Origin: Staphylotrichum longicolle
Taxonomy: Eukaryota; Ascomycota; Sordariomycetes; Sordariales; Chaetomiaceae
Assembly (NCBI GenBank): GCA_019096155.1
Contig: JAHCVI010000005.1
Span: 1,746,468 to 1,810,467 of the forward strand
Direction: 5' to 3'
DNA length: 64,000 nt
Both the position numbers and the translations under genes were made by a program. Within the stretch, counting starts at the first letter, position 1. Each line of letters opens with the position of its first letter. Shown here one piece after another: positions 44,313 through 55,418 of the stretch. The notes below the pieces were generated by a model, which was not told where the DNA came from, did not search any database, and worked only from the letters and a program-made list of their open reading frames with translations.

Positions 44313-46676
44313 CTACGCTGCCAAACACGTCTTACACTTCCACCGCCTCCTATTACCCAGGGCCCCCTCCGCGTCCTCTACACAACTGTCGTGATAGAGG
44401 CGGTTCTCGCACGCCTTGTCACACAAACAAAACATATTAGCATCGCCCATCAAACAATCCACGCTTTTGCAGTATACTGTGGAGAGAGGAAAAAAAAGGG
44501 CGGGGGGGAGGAAAGGACATACCTTATTTGAACAAACCAGCATAGCCGGCACGGCCACCGGCTCGCCACACTTGACACAACAACCCCCAGACGCCTTCCC
44601 CCTTCCCACCCTCGCCGCCTCGCCATCTCCTTCCGCCTCCTCCATCCACGCTCCCGCCCCATCCTCATTTTTCCTCTGTGCCCTCACCTCATTCAACAGC
44701 CTGGTCGCCTCAAACACCACCGCGTCCGGCAACACGCCCCTCGCCAGCAGCGTCGCGACGTGCCTGCTGAACTGGGCGGCCCGGCTCTCGCGCGCGACGA
44801 TCCAGCCCGCCTTGGCGCGCACAAACTGCAAGAAGTGGCGGGGCAGGTACTGCTCCGACGAGAGGTGCAGGCGCAGGACGAAGGCGTCCCACTCCTGCAG
44901 GTACTCCATCTCGTTGGGGTCGAGGTCGATAAAGTCCTGCAGGTTGTCGCGGTGCTTGAGCAGCAGCCACGAGTCGTCGAGCTGGTGCTGCGGGACGGGC
45001 GTGCCCGGCTTCAGGGGCGCCTTGCTGAGGGCGTCGAAGAGGGGCTGTTTCGTCTTGGGGACGAGGACGGTTTTGCGGGTGGTGCGTTTGGCGGTGAGTT
45101 TCTGGGAGGAATTAGTTTCTGGGGGAGATCATTAAGAAGCGAGATGGGTTTGGTTACTTACGTTTCGGATTGTTTTGGGTGGTGCGGTATCCTCAAAGAC
45201 GTCACGGCCGTTGTCAGGGCCGAGGCGGGAGGTGACCCACGAGTCGTCTCCGTTGACATACTTGTCCAGGTCCAGGGGCTTGACCGGCAGGCCGAGCTGG
45301 TACACCTTTGGCCTCAGCGGGGAACCGAGGCCGTTGGCGCTGGGCTTTACAGTGACGCAGTAGCCGGCCTTGGGCCTGTGCTCAAACTGGAAGTCATACT
45401 GCGGGTGACTAAGGTAGTGAGCGCGCAGCTGGCTGAGGCGGTCGTTCTCGGCACCACACAGCAGGCACGCGAACTTTTCGGTCTGGACCTGCTCGGGATG
45501 CAGCAGATACGTGATTGTGTGCTCGTCGACTTGGCCGTTCTCGTCACCGAGCCTCCGCCGTTTCCTGGTCTCCCTCCCAACCGCGTTGTTCCACATCTGC
45601 TTGACATTGTAGTTGATGTCTTGCCTTGCTCGCCGAGCGCGGCCGGGGGTAAGCTCGCCCTCGGCCAACTCTTCGGCAAGGTCGGCAACCGAGCTGTTCA
45701 GCTGCCCGTTCATAGTCATGTCTACATCACCATTCACTTGGGACCCCCGGCGGCTCTTCTCAACGCCGTTCACGCCGTTGACCAGAGCCACGGGGGGCTC
45801 ATTCGGGTCAAAGACCGAGATGGAGGACAAGATGTCCTTGATGGGCTCCCTCGGCCTCAGCTGGCTGGAGATGGGAGTCAACCAGCGGACGTCCATGTCC
45901 ATGAGGAAGTTGGTGGCAAAATCGTTGACAGGCTGCTTCTTGACCCGTAGACGGGCTGACTTGCGGTTGCGGCTGCTGAGGATGTCGGCGAGGCTGGCGG
46001 TGAGCACCCACTGGCGGGAGGGGAGGTTCCGGTTGTAGAAAGTGTCCTCGTCACTAATGTGGACAAGGTCGGCTGGTGGCCAGTTGGAATCGCCAGCAGA
46101 CTCGAGTTCGATGAGCACCGAGTACGAATTGGCGAGGCCGAATACGGCGTCGTCGTCGCGTTCGAGAAAGATCTTCTCCTCTGGAATGTGAAAGGGGCGG
46201 ATGGATGAGAAGCGGGCCATGGGCGTCGAGCCGGCCGGGCTCTTAAAAATGCGGATGTCGCAGACCTGGCTGTCGACGTGCAAGACGACTGCCTCGCCGC
46301 CCTTGCGGCCGCGGATGGTGAGCTTGCAGCGGGCCTTGACCAGCACCACATCCCTGACGTTGGGGGCGATGACGCCGTTGAGAATGCCGTTCTTCAACCG
46401 GGGCGCGTCCTTGTGGCTGATCTTGAGCACCTCGATGCGGAGGGTGCGCTGGGCAGATCCGTAGTCCTCAAAGAGAGGAAAGCCGTCGTAGTCATTGTCG
46501 ATCCTACGACGTTTTGCCGCACGCTGTGATTGATGATCGTCGTCGGCGAGCTTGTCGCCCGGGTTGCGCTGTGACGAGGCCTTGTTGCCCATCTTGGAGT
46601 TCCAGTGGTTGGTGGCCTTGAGCCAATTCCGGTGTAGGAAAGGCAGGCCACGGTTGCGATTGCTGATGGTGGTCAT
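44313..46676 (-). CDS. SUZ12: Polycomb PRC2 subunit SUZ12 with VEFS box and PHD-like C-terminus
   Basis: Three exons (46676-45162, 45101-44523, 44414-44313) give 731 aa; an internal ATG 28 codons in (46592) is an alternative start. SUZ12 is the scaffold of the H3K27 methyltransferase PRC2 in the nucleus. A basic nuclear-localisation-like stretch AAKRRRID lies near residue 55. A C2H2 finger (CLLCGAENDRLSQLRAH, C-x2-C-x12-H-x3-H) followed by the DFQFEHRPKAGYCVTV strand is the SUZ12 signature. The VEFS box follows: LDDSWLLLKHRDNLQDF, DLDPNEMEYLQEWDAFV, LPRHFLQFVRAKAGWI. The C-terminus holds a Cys-rich PHD-like module (CVKCGEPVAVPAMLVC, CENRLYHDSCV, WKCKTC) rebuilt by the last splice. All junctions keep frame. 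Confidence 0.92.
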
Positions 46677-48605
46677 CTAAAACAGGACATCAGCACGATT
46701 GAGCGTGACAATGGGCTTTTGCGTGAAATAAAGGGCGTGTGAGATAGCGTGAGATATGTGATGGGGTCAATGCGGTCAAAGAGTACGAGAAAGCCGCATT
46801 GTTCGGAGACAGGGCAGCGCTTCAGTCTAAAGCGACATGAAGTGGAGCAGGCCGGCCTGGGACAAGTTGAAATGGTTGTGAGATGAAGCGGGTGTTGGGG
46901 AGAGAGGTATGAATGCCAAAGAATGATGGAAAAAGGAGCTGACAGTAAGCCTGAGGATGGAGCAAATGCGTGGTTGTGTGTGGGGGACACAGTCCAGGAA
47001 GGTGCAGCAGAAACAGACTGCAACAACACCTCGATCGCTGATGGAGATTCGATGGTTGCTGGATCCACGACACGGCGGGCTGTTCAGCGCCACGAGCCCA
47101 CCGCCGAGGCTGCACGCGACAGCAGCGCAAGCAATGCTAAGTAGGGCAGATCTCGCGCGCTGAGAATCAATAGAAAGTGGGGTGTGAATGCATGGGAGAG
47201 AGGATGTGGTGAGTTCAAGTCAGGATGAACCGGAATCTCGGAATAGGGGCACGGCAGTGGAGCAAAGAATGGGAAAGACGCGTACCGTAGCCGACGACGA
47301 CAAGATTCTCATAAATCGCGATTTGGTGCTGTTGATTCGTGCCACTCACTGGCTTCCCCGGTCGTGGGGCGTCGGCTCCGTTCTCCCGCCCTGAACGGTT
47401 AGCGGCGATCGCGGTAGCACGGTACTGAGCCCGACGCATAACTTGGGTGTCGTGGTGGGTAGCCTGCTAACACCCTGGTTGGCAACCCCAACCATAGCGG
47501 GTTGTGATCTCGGGCAAGGCAATGTTCAATTTTCACACTGACAAATGGGTTCCTACCTACAAAAGTGAAACTGGGACAAGGACGGGATAGGTATCAAAGA
47601 TGGGATCAGGGAGCCAAGAAGCCGGTGTGGGGTACTGCATCAATGTGCTTTGCCAGTGCCTGGACTGCTTTTGCTGGCTCAACAAGCTTGACCATCGGTT
47701 CCCCGACGTTTTGCCAGACGAAATCCAGTTCTGCGGTCGAAGCCGCCTCCTGTAACGACGATATACAACGCCGACGACGGAGGCCAGAGGGGGCCGAGAG
47801 GGATGTTGGGCTTCGAGGTGCGGTATGTACATGAGGAAACCCTCCAGATTCCAGAACAATCGCGCAGCTGACGAGCCAGCCTGGTCGCCAGGGGGGGGGC
47901 CGGCCTGTCTTTTTGCGACGCTGCAGACCAGCTTGGGCACTTATGCCTCGACAACCCAAAATGTTCCTGCGGTATCCCGATCGTTTGGTAAGTGGTATAG
48001 TGTGTTTAGGATGCAGATGGGAGTCATATGCGAATCTTCCCATGAAACCAACCGCCAAATTTGGCTCCGCGGGCTATGCTCCGGTTTGCAACATGTTTCT
48101 CATCAAAGCTCGCGTGCCATCTCAACAACTATAGACAAGCCTCTCCTCCAGTAATGTGTGCCGTAACCAGTTAAGTTAGCTCCAAGCCTTTGGAAGATGG
48201 ATAGGAGGAGGCTGATCTAGCTCCATGACAAAGAAGCGCCTCGCTCGGTGAGGGACGTCACGTCAGCAACTGCGGCGCGGCAGTTCTTTCCAAGCGATTC
48301 TTTGTGTCAATACTTGAGACCTAGAACAGAACACTCCCTCGCCTTGTCTCCAAGCATCATGGCATGCCCCGAAATTTAGACTACCTTTTTACGAATCATG
48401 GTGACGTATGCGCCTATCGTATCAATCCGCGGCCGTCAGCCGCAGACGGGCAGTGCAAGGTGTCGAACACAAGTAAATGCTACTTTCAGCTGGAGCGGGG
48501 ACGTTCACACAACTTGCAACCTCGTTGACTAACCTTCCCAACCTTATATATCCATCATCTTATTCAAAAAATCCGCAGCAGAAGTTGCAAAACTGATGCT
48601 ACAAG
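46677..48605. promoter_or_regulatory. Divergent intergenic region SUZ12/GFA-type gene
   Basis: 1.9 kb between divergent start codons. A minus-strand stretch at about 47606-47755 has a plausible-looking peptide (ELDFVWQNVGEPMVKLVEPA) but no start, splice or homology support, so no gene is called. A TATA element for the GFA-type gene lies at 48544 and is listed separately. Confidence 0.4.
48544..48551 (+). promoter_or_regulatory. Candidate TATA box (TTATATAT)
   Basis: TTATATAT lies 55 bases before the ATG of the GFA-type gene, in an otherwise mixed-composition promoter. The spacing is short but plausible for a fungal TATA element. Confidence 0.45.
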
Positions 48606-49118
48606 ATGGCAAACAATCAGTCTGTTGTGAAAGGCAGCTGCTTCTGCAAGAAGATCACCTACCAGTTCAGCGGTGAGCCAGTGACAAAGGTACGCACCAT
48701 GCCCCTGCGCTCACCAAAATATTTCCGGCGACTACTAAGAAGTGCACTTCCTCAGGCAGTCTGCCACTGCAGTGTGTGCAAGCGTCTCACCAGCTCACTC
48801 TTTTCCCTGAGCTATCCCATTCCACCGGCGAACTTCACTCTCACAGCGGGCAAGCCCAAAACCCACAAGTTCACCCACCCTGCTGGCCTGGGCATCGAGG
48901 CCGCTTTCTGCGGCGACTGTGGAACGTGGGTGTACAAGCATGTCAAGACGGAGCCTTTTGAGGGGTTCTATTTTGTACAGGCGGGTACGACTGACTTGGA
49001 GCCCGGCATGGAGGCAAAAGGGTATTGGACGGGGTCCCCAGTGGCCGAGCTGTGGGTGACAGAAAGGGCCCCGTGGCTGGCCCCTATTAAAGGAGCTGAG
49101 CAGAAACCGGGTTTCTGA
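48606..49118 (+). CDS. GFA/CENP-V domain protein (glutathione-dependent formaldehyde-activating-like)
   Basis: Two exons (48606-48689, 48756-49118) give 148 aa. Zinc-binding beta-tent fold of the GFA/CENP-V family. The zinc ligands are visible: KGSCFCKKITYQF (C-x-C), AVCHCSVCKRLTSS (C-x-C-x2-C) and AAFCGDCGTWVY (C-x2-C). The splice joins GEPVTK to AVCHCSVCK, the canonical spacing. Family members include S-(hydroxymethyl)glutathione synthase-like enzymes, but most fungal copies are of unknown substrate. The 66-nt intron has no stop and is a multiple of three, so intron retention would insert 22 residues between two zinc-ligand motifs. Confidence 0.85.
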   Translation: MANNQSVVKGSCFCKKITYQFSGEPVTKVRTMPLRSPKYFRRLLRSALPQAVCHCSVCKRLTSSLFSLSYPIPPANFTLTAGKPKTHKFTHPAGLGIEAAFCGDCGTWVYKHVKTEPFEGFYFVQAGTTDLEPGMEAKGYWTGSPVAELWVTERAPWLAPIKGAEQKPGF

Positions 49119-50475
49119 AAGCGTGCATAGACACGCTGTCTTTTCAGTTGGTGTTGTTTATCATCATAGGCAGTAGCGCTATAAGTTTGTCAATGTAGTA
49201 ATGAAGCGACCCTTGCTCATGGAGATAACAAGGCTTTCGTCGTTCTTAGGACTGTACCCAAGAACTCGACTTCTCCTCGTTCGCGTGCATCAAAGTTGCG
49301 GCAAAATCGATTGTGAGTTTCGAATCTCGCCTCACTAAGGTAGGCTCCGACTGGTTTTTTCCTTGAGGACCTTTTATCTACGCGTCCGCCACCCCCTTCG
49401 ACAACCGCCGAAAAAGGTGCAAGAGCACAGATGTGGGCGGCCACCAGTCCGGATGCCAAATGCCGCACCCGGTAGATTGTACCGAACAGACAGATATTCG
49501 GCTTCGCAAGAAGACCTTGGCATGGCAACCCCCCTGGGGCTTCTCTGGCCGTGTTCGGCCTGTGGACTTCAACATTCAACCAAAACGCGGTTCAAGACTA
49601 GCATATGCAAAGCTTCAGCGCTTAGAAAATGGAAGGGGCTTCAAAAACGGACACCCCATTTGCTGGTCAAAGAAGACACAAAATATAAGTTCTAGCTAGT
49701 GCAAGTGAGCCCGGCTGCCTGGGACTGCCAAATTCAAGAAGCTGAAGGAAAGAGATTGACACAGTCTGCACGCAGCTTGACAAGATATCCCCGATTTTCC
49801 TCAGGTTGACATCTGAGCTGTCCATGTTCCAGACTAACTCATAGACAAAACCTAAAGACGGCGCATTCCTCGCAAAGTTATCCGTGTCCTGGCCATCGCT
49901 GGACAAGACATAACAACAAAGACGCACATGCATCAGCAAAACACACCATTTCTGGCAGATGTCTCAGTATACTCTAGATCCTATGACAGAGTCAACCGGC
50001 TTCTGCTTCCGAGCCCTCTCTGCGGCGCTGTGTTCATCCAAGTCTCAACCCGGGTTGTCTGTTGAGACGAAGATGAGGAAACTTCAGTCTTTAAACATGG
50101 CACTAACATGCAAAGGACAAATCATGGCCATGGTGAGACCAGCAGACCTGGGCCTGAGCACTGAAACTTTTGAAAAAGCTCTCCTGATGTCAACACGTTC
50201 CGATTGTCACCATAAGCCAGAAATACACAAGGGTTCGCCTCGTGTCAAGTATATGCCACCCCAAAAGCCAGGCCATCCTCCCGGTAAGCAAAGTGAAAAG
50301 CAACCCGACGCCGTTGATGCAAACCCAGAGCCAAGTCTCAATGTCCCAATGTTCCAATGTCCCGTATTTTGCATGGCCCCAACCCATTCCCCATCCATGC
50401 TCACCGCCGAGAAGAGTGTCAAAGGAAAAAGGAGAACCCAACGAAGGGACCCCGTACTGTATGCCTCCTCCCATT
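49119..50475. other. Convergent intergenic region, no gene seen
   Basis: 1.36 kb between converging stop codons. Moderate G+C, scattered short frames on both strands, no recognisable product, no clear repeat. Confidence 0.4.
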
Positions 50476-52814
50476 TTACCAAGCATAGCCCGTATCAAAG
50501 TCTTCATCCTCCCCCACCCAGTCATCATCCGAGAGGTCATCATGCTCACTATCCAGGAAATCATCCATCGTGAGCGTCGTCTCAGCCGACTTCTGGTTAT
50601 CCAGCTGAATCTCGACCTTCTCGCACAGGCCATGGCGGAAGAAGGGCACCGCCGCTGCGGCAGGGATGGTCGGAGACCGGGGCTGGCTCTCACCACTGTT
50701 GTCACCACAAGCGCCACCATCTCCGTCCTCCTCTTCTTCATCCTCGCCATCCTCTTCATCCGTGTCCGGCTCCGCATACGACGGCCGGCCCAGCCCGTGC
50801 CGCAGGTCCCGGCCGACACTACTCGCGCGGGGAGGACGGGTTGGAGTACTGCACGGCAATGCGGTGGCTGCGCCGCGACGCGCTCCCGGGGGCCGCCGCG
50901 CGCGAGGTGCCGCGAGCCTTCTCCTTTGGGGTCGTCGGGATGGGGCCGTCTCGGCTTCCACCTGCTTTTGTTGTGTACCAGCCCGCTTGCGCAGGGAGAA
51001 GAGCGGCTGGGGTTCTTCCTTGTCCCGCAAGAAGACTTGTCTCAGTTTGCGATCCCACTTGTTGCGCAGCTGGGAGCGTTCCTGGATGGGATGCTCAGCA
51101 TGGCCTTGAGTTCGATCCGACGGAGTTTGGGCAGCTGGGAGCGCTGTCGACGAGAGACTGGAAGAGAGTCTCGGCGGCGTCGGCCTCCCACTTCTTCATG
51201 TTCAGGAGCTGGAGGGTCTCCAAGCTCGCCGGCCAGTCTGGGGTGGTCGGCGGTGAGCAAGCTGTCGTAGCTCGGGTCGAGTCGTGGTAGAAACTCGTGG
51301 TGGTTGTACGTTTTGAAATCCATGGAGAAGAGCTGAAGGTTGGGGCACGCAGTCCCGAGAACGGTGAGGAACGAGAGGCTGAGAGACTGGTTGTGGTGCA
51401 GGATCAGATTTTTCAGCTGGTAGCCGCTCGAGAGGAGGTAGCTGGCAAAGTCGTCGGCATTAACGTCCCAGCAATTGATGAGCTCCAGAGTCTCGAGAGT
51501 CTTTGGTAGCAGCGGAAGTAAGTGGTCGTTGACTGCGGTGGAGGACTCGATGGAGAGATGCTTCAGGGCCGGCAGCACAGTGATTGCGTCTGCAACGCCT
51601 TGGATGAAGGTCTGATCTCGCGCAGCCAACTCGGCGTCGTCGGCATTGGCCTTTGCGTGAAGAGAAGGGACCTGGTAGTTGACAAAAGAGAGCCTCTTCA
51701 GGCCAATAAATGCCGGAGTTTGGTGAAGGGCCTTGATGCCAGCGAGATCGAGATCGGGGCCCATCAGCCGTCGATTCCACTGCCACCCCACGAGCTGGGC
51801 ATGATCGACCCTCTTCATCCCCTCAGCCGGATCATCCTGCAGTCCGTTGAGGGCTTGGAAGAGATCGGCAGGATAGTGCCAGCGCAGGCTGCCATCCAGA
51901 GATCGATAGGGCGCGGCATCTTTAGGATGGGAAAATTGAACCAACTTGAGTCGTGGGACGTTGCCGACCAGAGCTTCAAGGTCAAGTGGTTGACCTTTGT
52001 ATGTCTTGGAGGCAATCTGCTCGACGTCGATCCAGAGCTCCTCCACCTTGGGTCGGTAATTGAACAGTGTGGTGGATGGGTCCTTGGACAGCAGCGAGAC
52101 CAATCCGTGAGCCATCGGGCGAGTTAGCAGCGGAGGGGCCTCGTATAGGGCGGTCAATGCCGGCTCTGCAAATGCGCGACAGACACCGCTCGCTGCGGTC
52201 AGCCATCTGGCGTGTTGAAGCTCAGTGAGTGGCGCGGCAGCATATCGGAAAATCTGGCATAGGATGTGGTAGGGCAGGCTGGCCCAGTCTGGAATGAAAG
52301 CATCTGTCACTGTCTGGGTCCCCTCGGACGCCAGAGGCTTAGTAGCTGCGAGCCGAGCTGGGCTCTTTGTTGCCCGAGCCGGAGTTGACTTTTTCGGGGT
52401 TGTCCGTCGTTGACGGCCGCTCGCTTTCAGCTCCACATCGGAGCCGGGGGTCATGTAAGGGTTGTCGGGCTCATCCCCGCTCTCACTGTCTTCTCCATAA
52501 AACCCCGGCAAGTGACGCCCCTGACGGGTCCGCTTTGGCCGTTGAGCTGCACTTCCAATCGACGATCCCGAGCGCTTGTGCGACCGTCTGGGAGTGCCGA
52601 GGGGCGGCGGTTGTGGCACTGCATCGTTGCTGTTGGCCAAATCCAGTTGGGCGAGCACGCCTGAGCTCCTTGTAACCCGGCCGCCCGCTCTCGGGACGGC
52701 TCCGCCTGCCGGTGAGCCCCGAACCCCCGGCGCTTGGCGCGGCCGCAATTCGCGGCTTGTTGCTGGCGACTCGGTGGGTACAGGACCCGTAGCGTTGTCG
52801 CCGCGGGTCCTCAT
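50476..52814 (-). CDS. F-box/LRR-like protein with acidic C-terminus (frame broken near 51.1-51.2 kb)
   Basis: About 780 aa from ATG 52812-52814. The N-terminal ~150 residues are basic and Ser/Pro-rich (RSHKRSGSSIGSAAQRPKR), suggesting nuclear location. The F-box DWASLPYHILCQIFRYAA then SGVCRAFAEPALTALYEAP follows, and a series of LRR-like segments (LKLVQFSHP, LKRLSFVNYQVPSL, LKHLSIESSTAV, LETLELINCWDV, LKNLILHHNQSL, NLQLFSMDFKTY). A substrate receptor of an SCF ubiquitin ligase is the likely role. Frame changes are needed near 51235, 51140 and 51085 to join SLETLQLLNMKKWEADAAET, LPKLRRIELKAML and RSQLRNKWDRKLRQVFL. The C-terminus is highly acidic (EEDGEDEEEEDGDGG) and ends DDDWVGEDEDFDTGYAW. 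Confidence 0.8.
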
Positions 52815-53623
52815 GGCGGATGCAATTGGGGATGCCAAAAAGTGGCGATTTGAGTTTCAGAATATACACTTGGCAAGGTTCTGACACTGTGGGGATGAGA
52901 AGTGCAATGAGTGAAGGGAGTTATGGCGATGGAATTGATCGATCGGTCGCCAATCGCAGTGTGGAAATCGTGCAGGAGTCGAGTTGAGCAGCGTTGCGCG
53001 CAGGTGGTGACGGACACAGCCGGCCAGCAGCTGGAGCCCGATAGTGGGGCGCTATACAGTAAGATGGAGTCAAAGCACGCAGTTCGCACAGTACGCTGTT
53101 CGGCTCGACGCCGCTGCCAGCTCGCAGCAGCGTCCACGAGACAAGAATGACACAAAAGCTATTCAATATTTGACATGGTGAAGATCCCGGGTATATTGCG
53201 GTGTGTTGTTCCAAGTGTTCTTTGATGTCGAACTGTCGTGGTGTCTTTTCTCAGGCCCCTTGGTGGCATGACATTTCTATGGTCCCCTTTTCGAGACGCT
53301 CTGCATGCATCACACATGAAGAGGGCTGGTGCAGAGCGAACAAAGAAGCAAGAAGCAACGCCCGTATTCTTTGACGCTTTGTGCCCTGGTGTATCTGTAA
53401 AACCAGCGTCAGGCATGTAACTCAAGGCCCTTTTTGAAAGAGAGATTTTGAAATCATCTATCAACTGCCCAAACCTCTCTGTCCGTGCCCTGATCGCCCC
53501 ATTGCCCAATCCCCAAACCATTCATTCCCCTTAACGCCATATTGCTCCAATGACATGCAACTCCCCAGGCTTGACCACCACGTCGTGCTTCTGATACACA
53601 CGCTCTTATCGTCCTTGGCCTGT
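52815..53623. promoter_or_regulatory. Intergenic: F-box gene promoter and UFD1 3' region
   Basis: 809 bases. It should contain the promoter of the F-box/LRR gene and the UFD1 3' UTR (both minus strand). Nothing else recognised. Confidence 0.4.
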
Positions 53624-54835
53624 TTAGCCAGTCTTGTCGTCGCCCTTCTTGACAGTCCCCCTCAATGTCTGCCCCTGCCCAGCAAAGTGTGGCTGCTTGG
53701 CGTTGGCCGCTTCCCTCTCTTTGTCCTCTGCTGTTTTGACAGGAACAATATCGTACCCCAGGAATAACTTGTTTGGCGGCAGACGGAGCGGTACCGGTCC
53801 GTTGACCCGCCGCTTGGGCAGCAGGAGTTCCTTGGCGGTGCTAGACATACCCGCCACAGGTGTCGCGGGCTTGGGCGTTGGAGCCTTGCTGCCCTTCTTA
53901 GAGCTCAACCGCTGGCCCTCTCCTGCAAAGTTTCCTGCCAACGCGGCCGCCGATCCGGGTTTGATTGCGTCGTAGTTGATCGATTGCGCCATGGTGCCTT
54001 GGTTGTAGAGCAGCCCGCCGGCAGGAACTCCGCCACCCACGCCGCGTGTGCTGGCAGAAGTGGTGGTGCCGCTGCCGCGTGGTACCCTCTCAGGCTCGAC
54101 ATAGCCAACTGGCGGGGCAAAGTCGACGCTGACATCCGTCTCGATCATGCTGACGCCCATCTTGTCTGTCTCGGGTTTGACGTCGAGAACGGCCATGTCG
54201 TAGACCTCGTCGTTATACTCGAAGTTGAAAACGTCCCCTTTCGTCAGGGCGGCAAAGTTGCGGAAGGCCTTCTCGAGAACGGCACGGGGGTCGGAAATCT
54301 CGAGGAAGTTGACGGACTGGGGCTGAAGCTTGACCAGCTTGGCAAGCTCCAGGGACGTGGTCTTGACCTGGATCATGTCCCCAACGTCCAGCTGGAGTGT
54401 CTGCATCATCTGCTAACAGTCAACATCTCCCCCTATCATCATGGCAGAGAAAAGCCTCCTGACATACCCATTGTGGAATGTATGCCCGGCCCTCCTCGGC
54501 CACGAACTCCAGCACGCCCGCATGTGTGTGTTTGCTCGTCGCCCCGTTGATCAGCTCTAGCATAATAGGCCACTGAACGTGGAGCCTTGACACCTTATCC
54601 AAGGCTGACGGCGGCAGAAAGATCTTGGATCCAAAGTTGAGCTCGGGGCGCTCGGCGCCGGGGGCCATGACCAGAGGATAGCATCGGTAGTATTCGTCGA
54701 AACGCTGTGCTCGGGGGGCGCGGAGGTTGGCGCGGTAGTCGCCGCCGCCGGGATGGTAGGGGTTGAACTATACTCATACTTTAGCGACGAGATGTTGGAG
54801 GGGTAATTATTGGGCGTGGGGCTTGGGCTCACCAT
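53624..54835 (-). CDS. UFD1: Ubiquitin fusion degradation protein Ufd1
   Basis: Cofactor of Cdc48/p97 (with Npl4), extracting ubiquitylated proteins, for example in ERAD. Exons (minus): 54835-54833, 54767-54468, 54409-53624; 362 aa. The first coding exon is only the ATG; after GTGAGC...TATAG the protein continues FNPYHPGGGDYRANLRAP. The Ufd1 double-psi barrel follows: QRFDEYYRCYPLVMAPGAER, NFGSKIFLPPSALDKVSRLH, AYIPQWMMQTLQLDVGDMI and VNFLEISDPRAVLEKAFRNF. The second intron ends at TTAGCAG; using CAG gives PQWMMQTL, whereas using the earlier TAG would add one Gln. The tail is Gly/Ser/Lys-rich with LPPNKLFLGYDIVPVK. Intact. Confidence 0.93.
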
Positions 54836-55418
54836 GTTGAAGGCGCGGGTCGACGGAGAGGCGGGAGGTGTTGGCGGGTTGGTCGAGGCTGATGAGAGGG
54901 TTTGCGGGACGATAATGTTTAAAAAGTAGAGGATTAGCGCCCACAAAGTCAATGGGTTCGACAGAGTGTCATCTGGTTGTAAGGCAATACAAGGATGACA
55001 TCCATGAGATCCATGTGATGGGACGCGGAAGAGGGTCTGTTCCTGGGAATTGCGTCAAGCAGCAGTTGGCGGGAGCTGCCTAAGCACAGTGCGGGGTGTG
55101 GTTGTGGCGTTGTGGCGCGAGCTCGACTTCCTGTCGAGAGACGGTACCTTCTTCTTGGCCTGATCCTCATCCTATTTCTCTCAGCATAGCGCCATTGTTC
55201 TATTCACGTTCTTCCGCTTTTTTGGTGGTTGCTGTTAAAGGTCTTTCCTCTTTGCAGAGAGGAGGTGTTGGCTGCTTAGGCACCTCGCTGCCTCCGAGCA
55301 CCAGCCACAGCATGTGAATCTCGAAACTGACGTCAAAGCTTGTGAACAAGAACTCTCACTCTTCAACCAGTCAACCTCCTCTCGGTCAGATTTCGCCTCC
55401 CTGCATCACGTCGGTACC
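54836..55418. promoter_or_regulatory. Divergent intergenic region UFD1/LIN1
   Basis: 583 bases between divergent start codons, holding both promoters. No specific motif stands out. Confidence 0.45.

Noticed and set aside
47606..47755. A peptide on the minus strand resembling coding sequence (ELDFVWQNVGEPMVKL...)
   Set aside because: Attractive composition, but no supported start, upstream exon or family; could be the remnant of a gene and needs a protein search.
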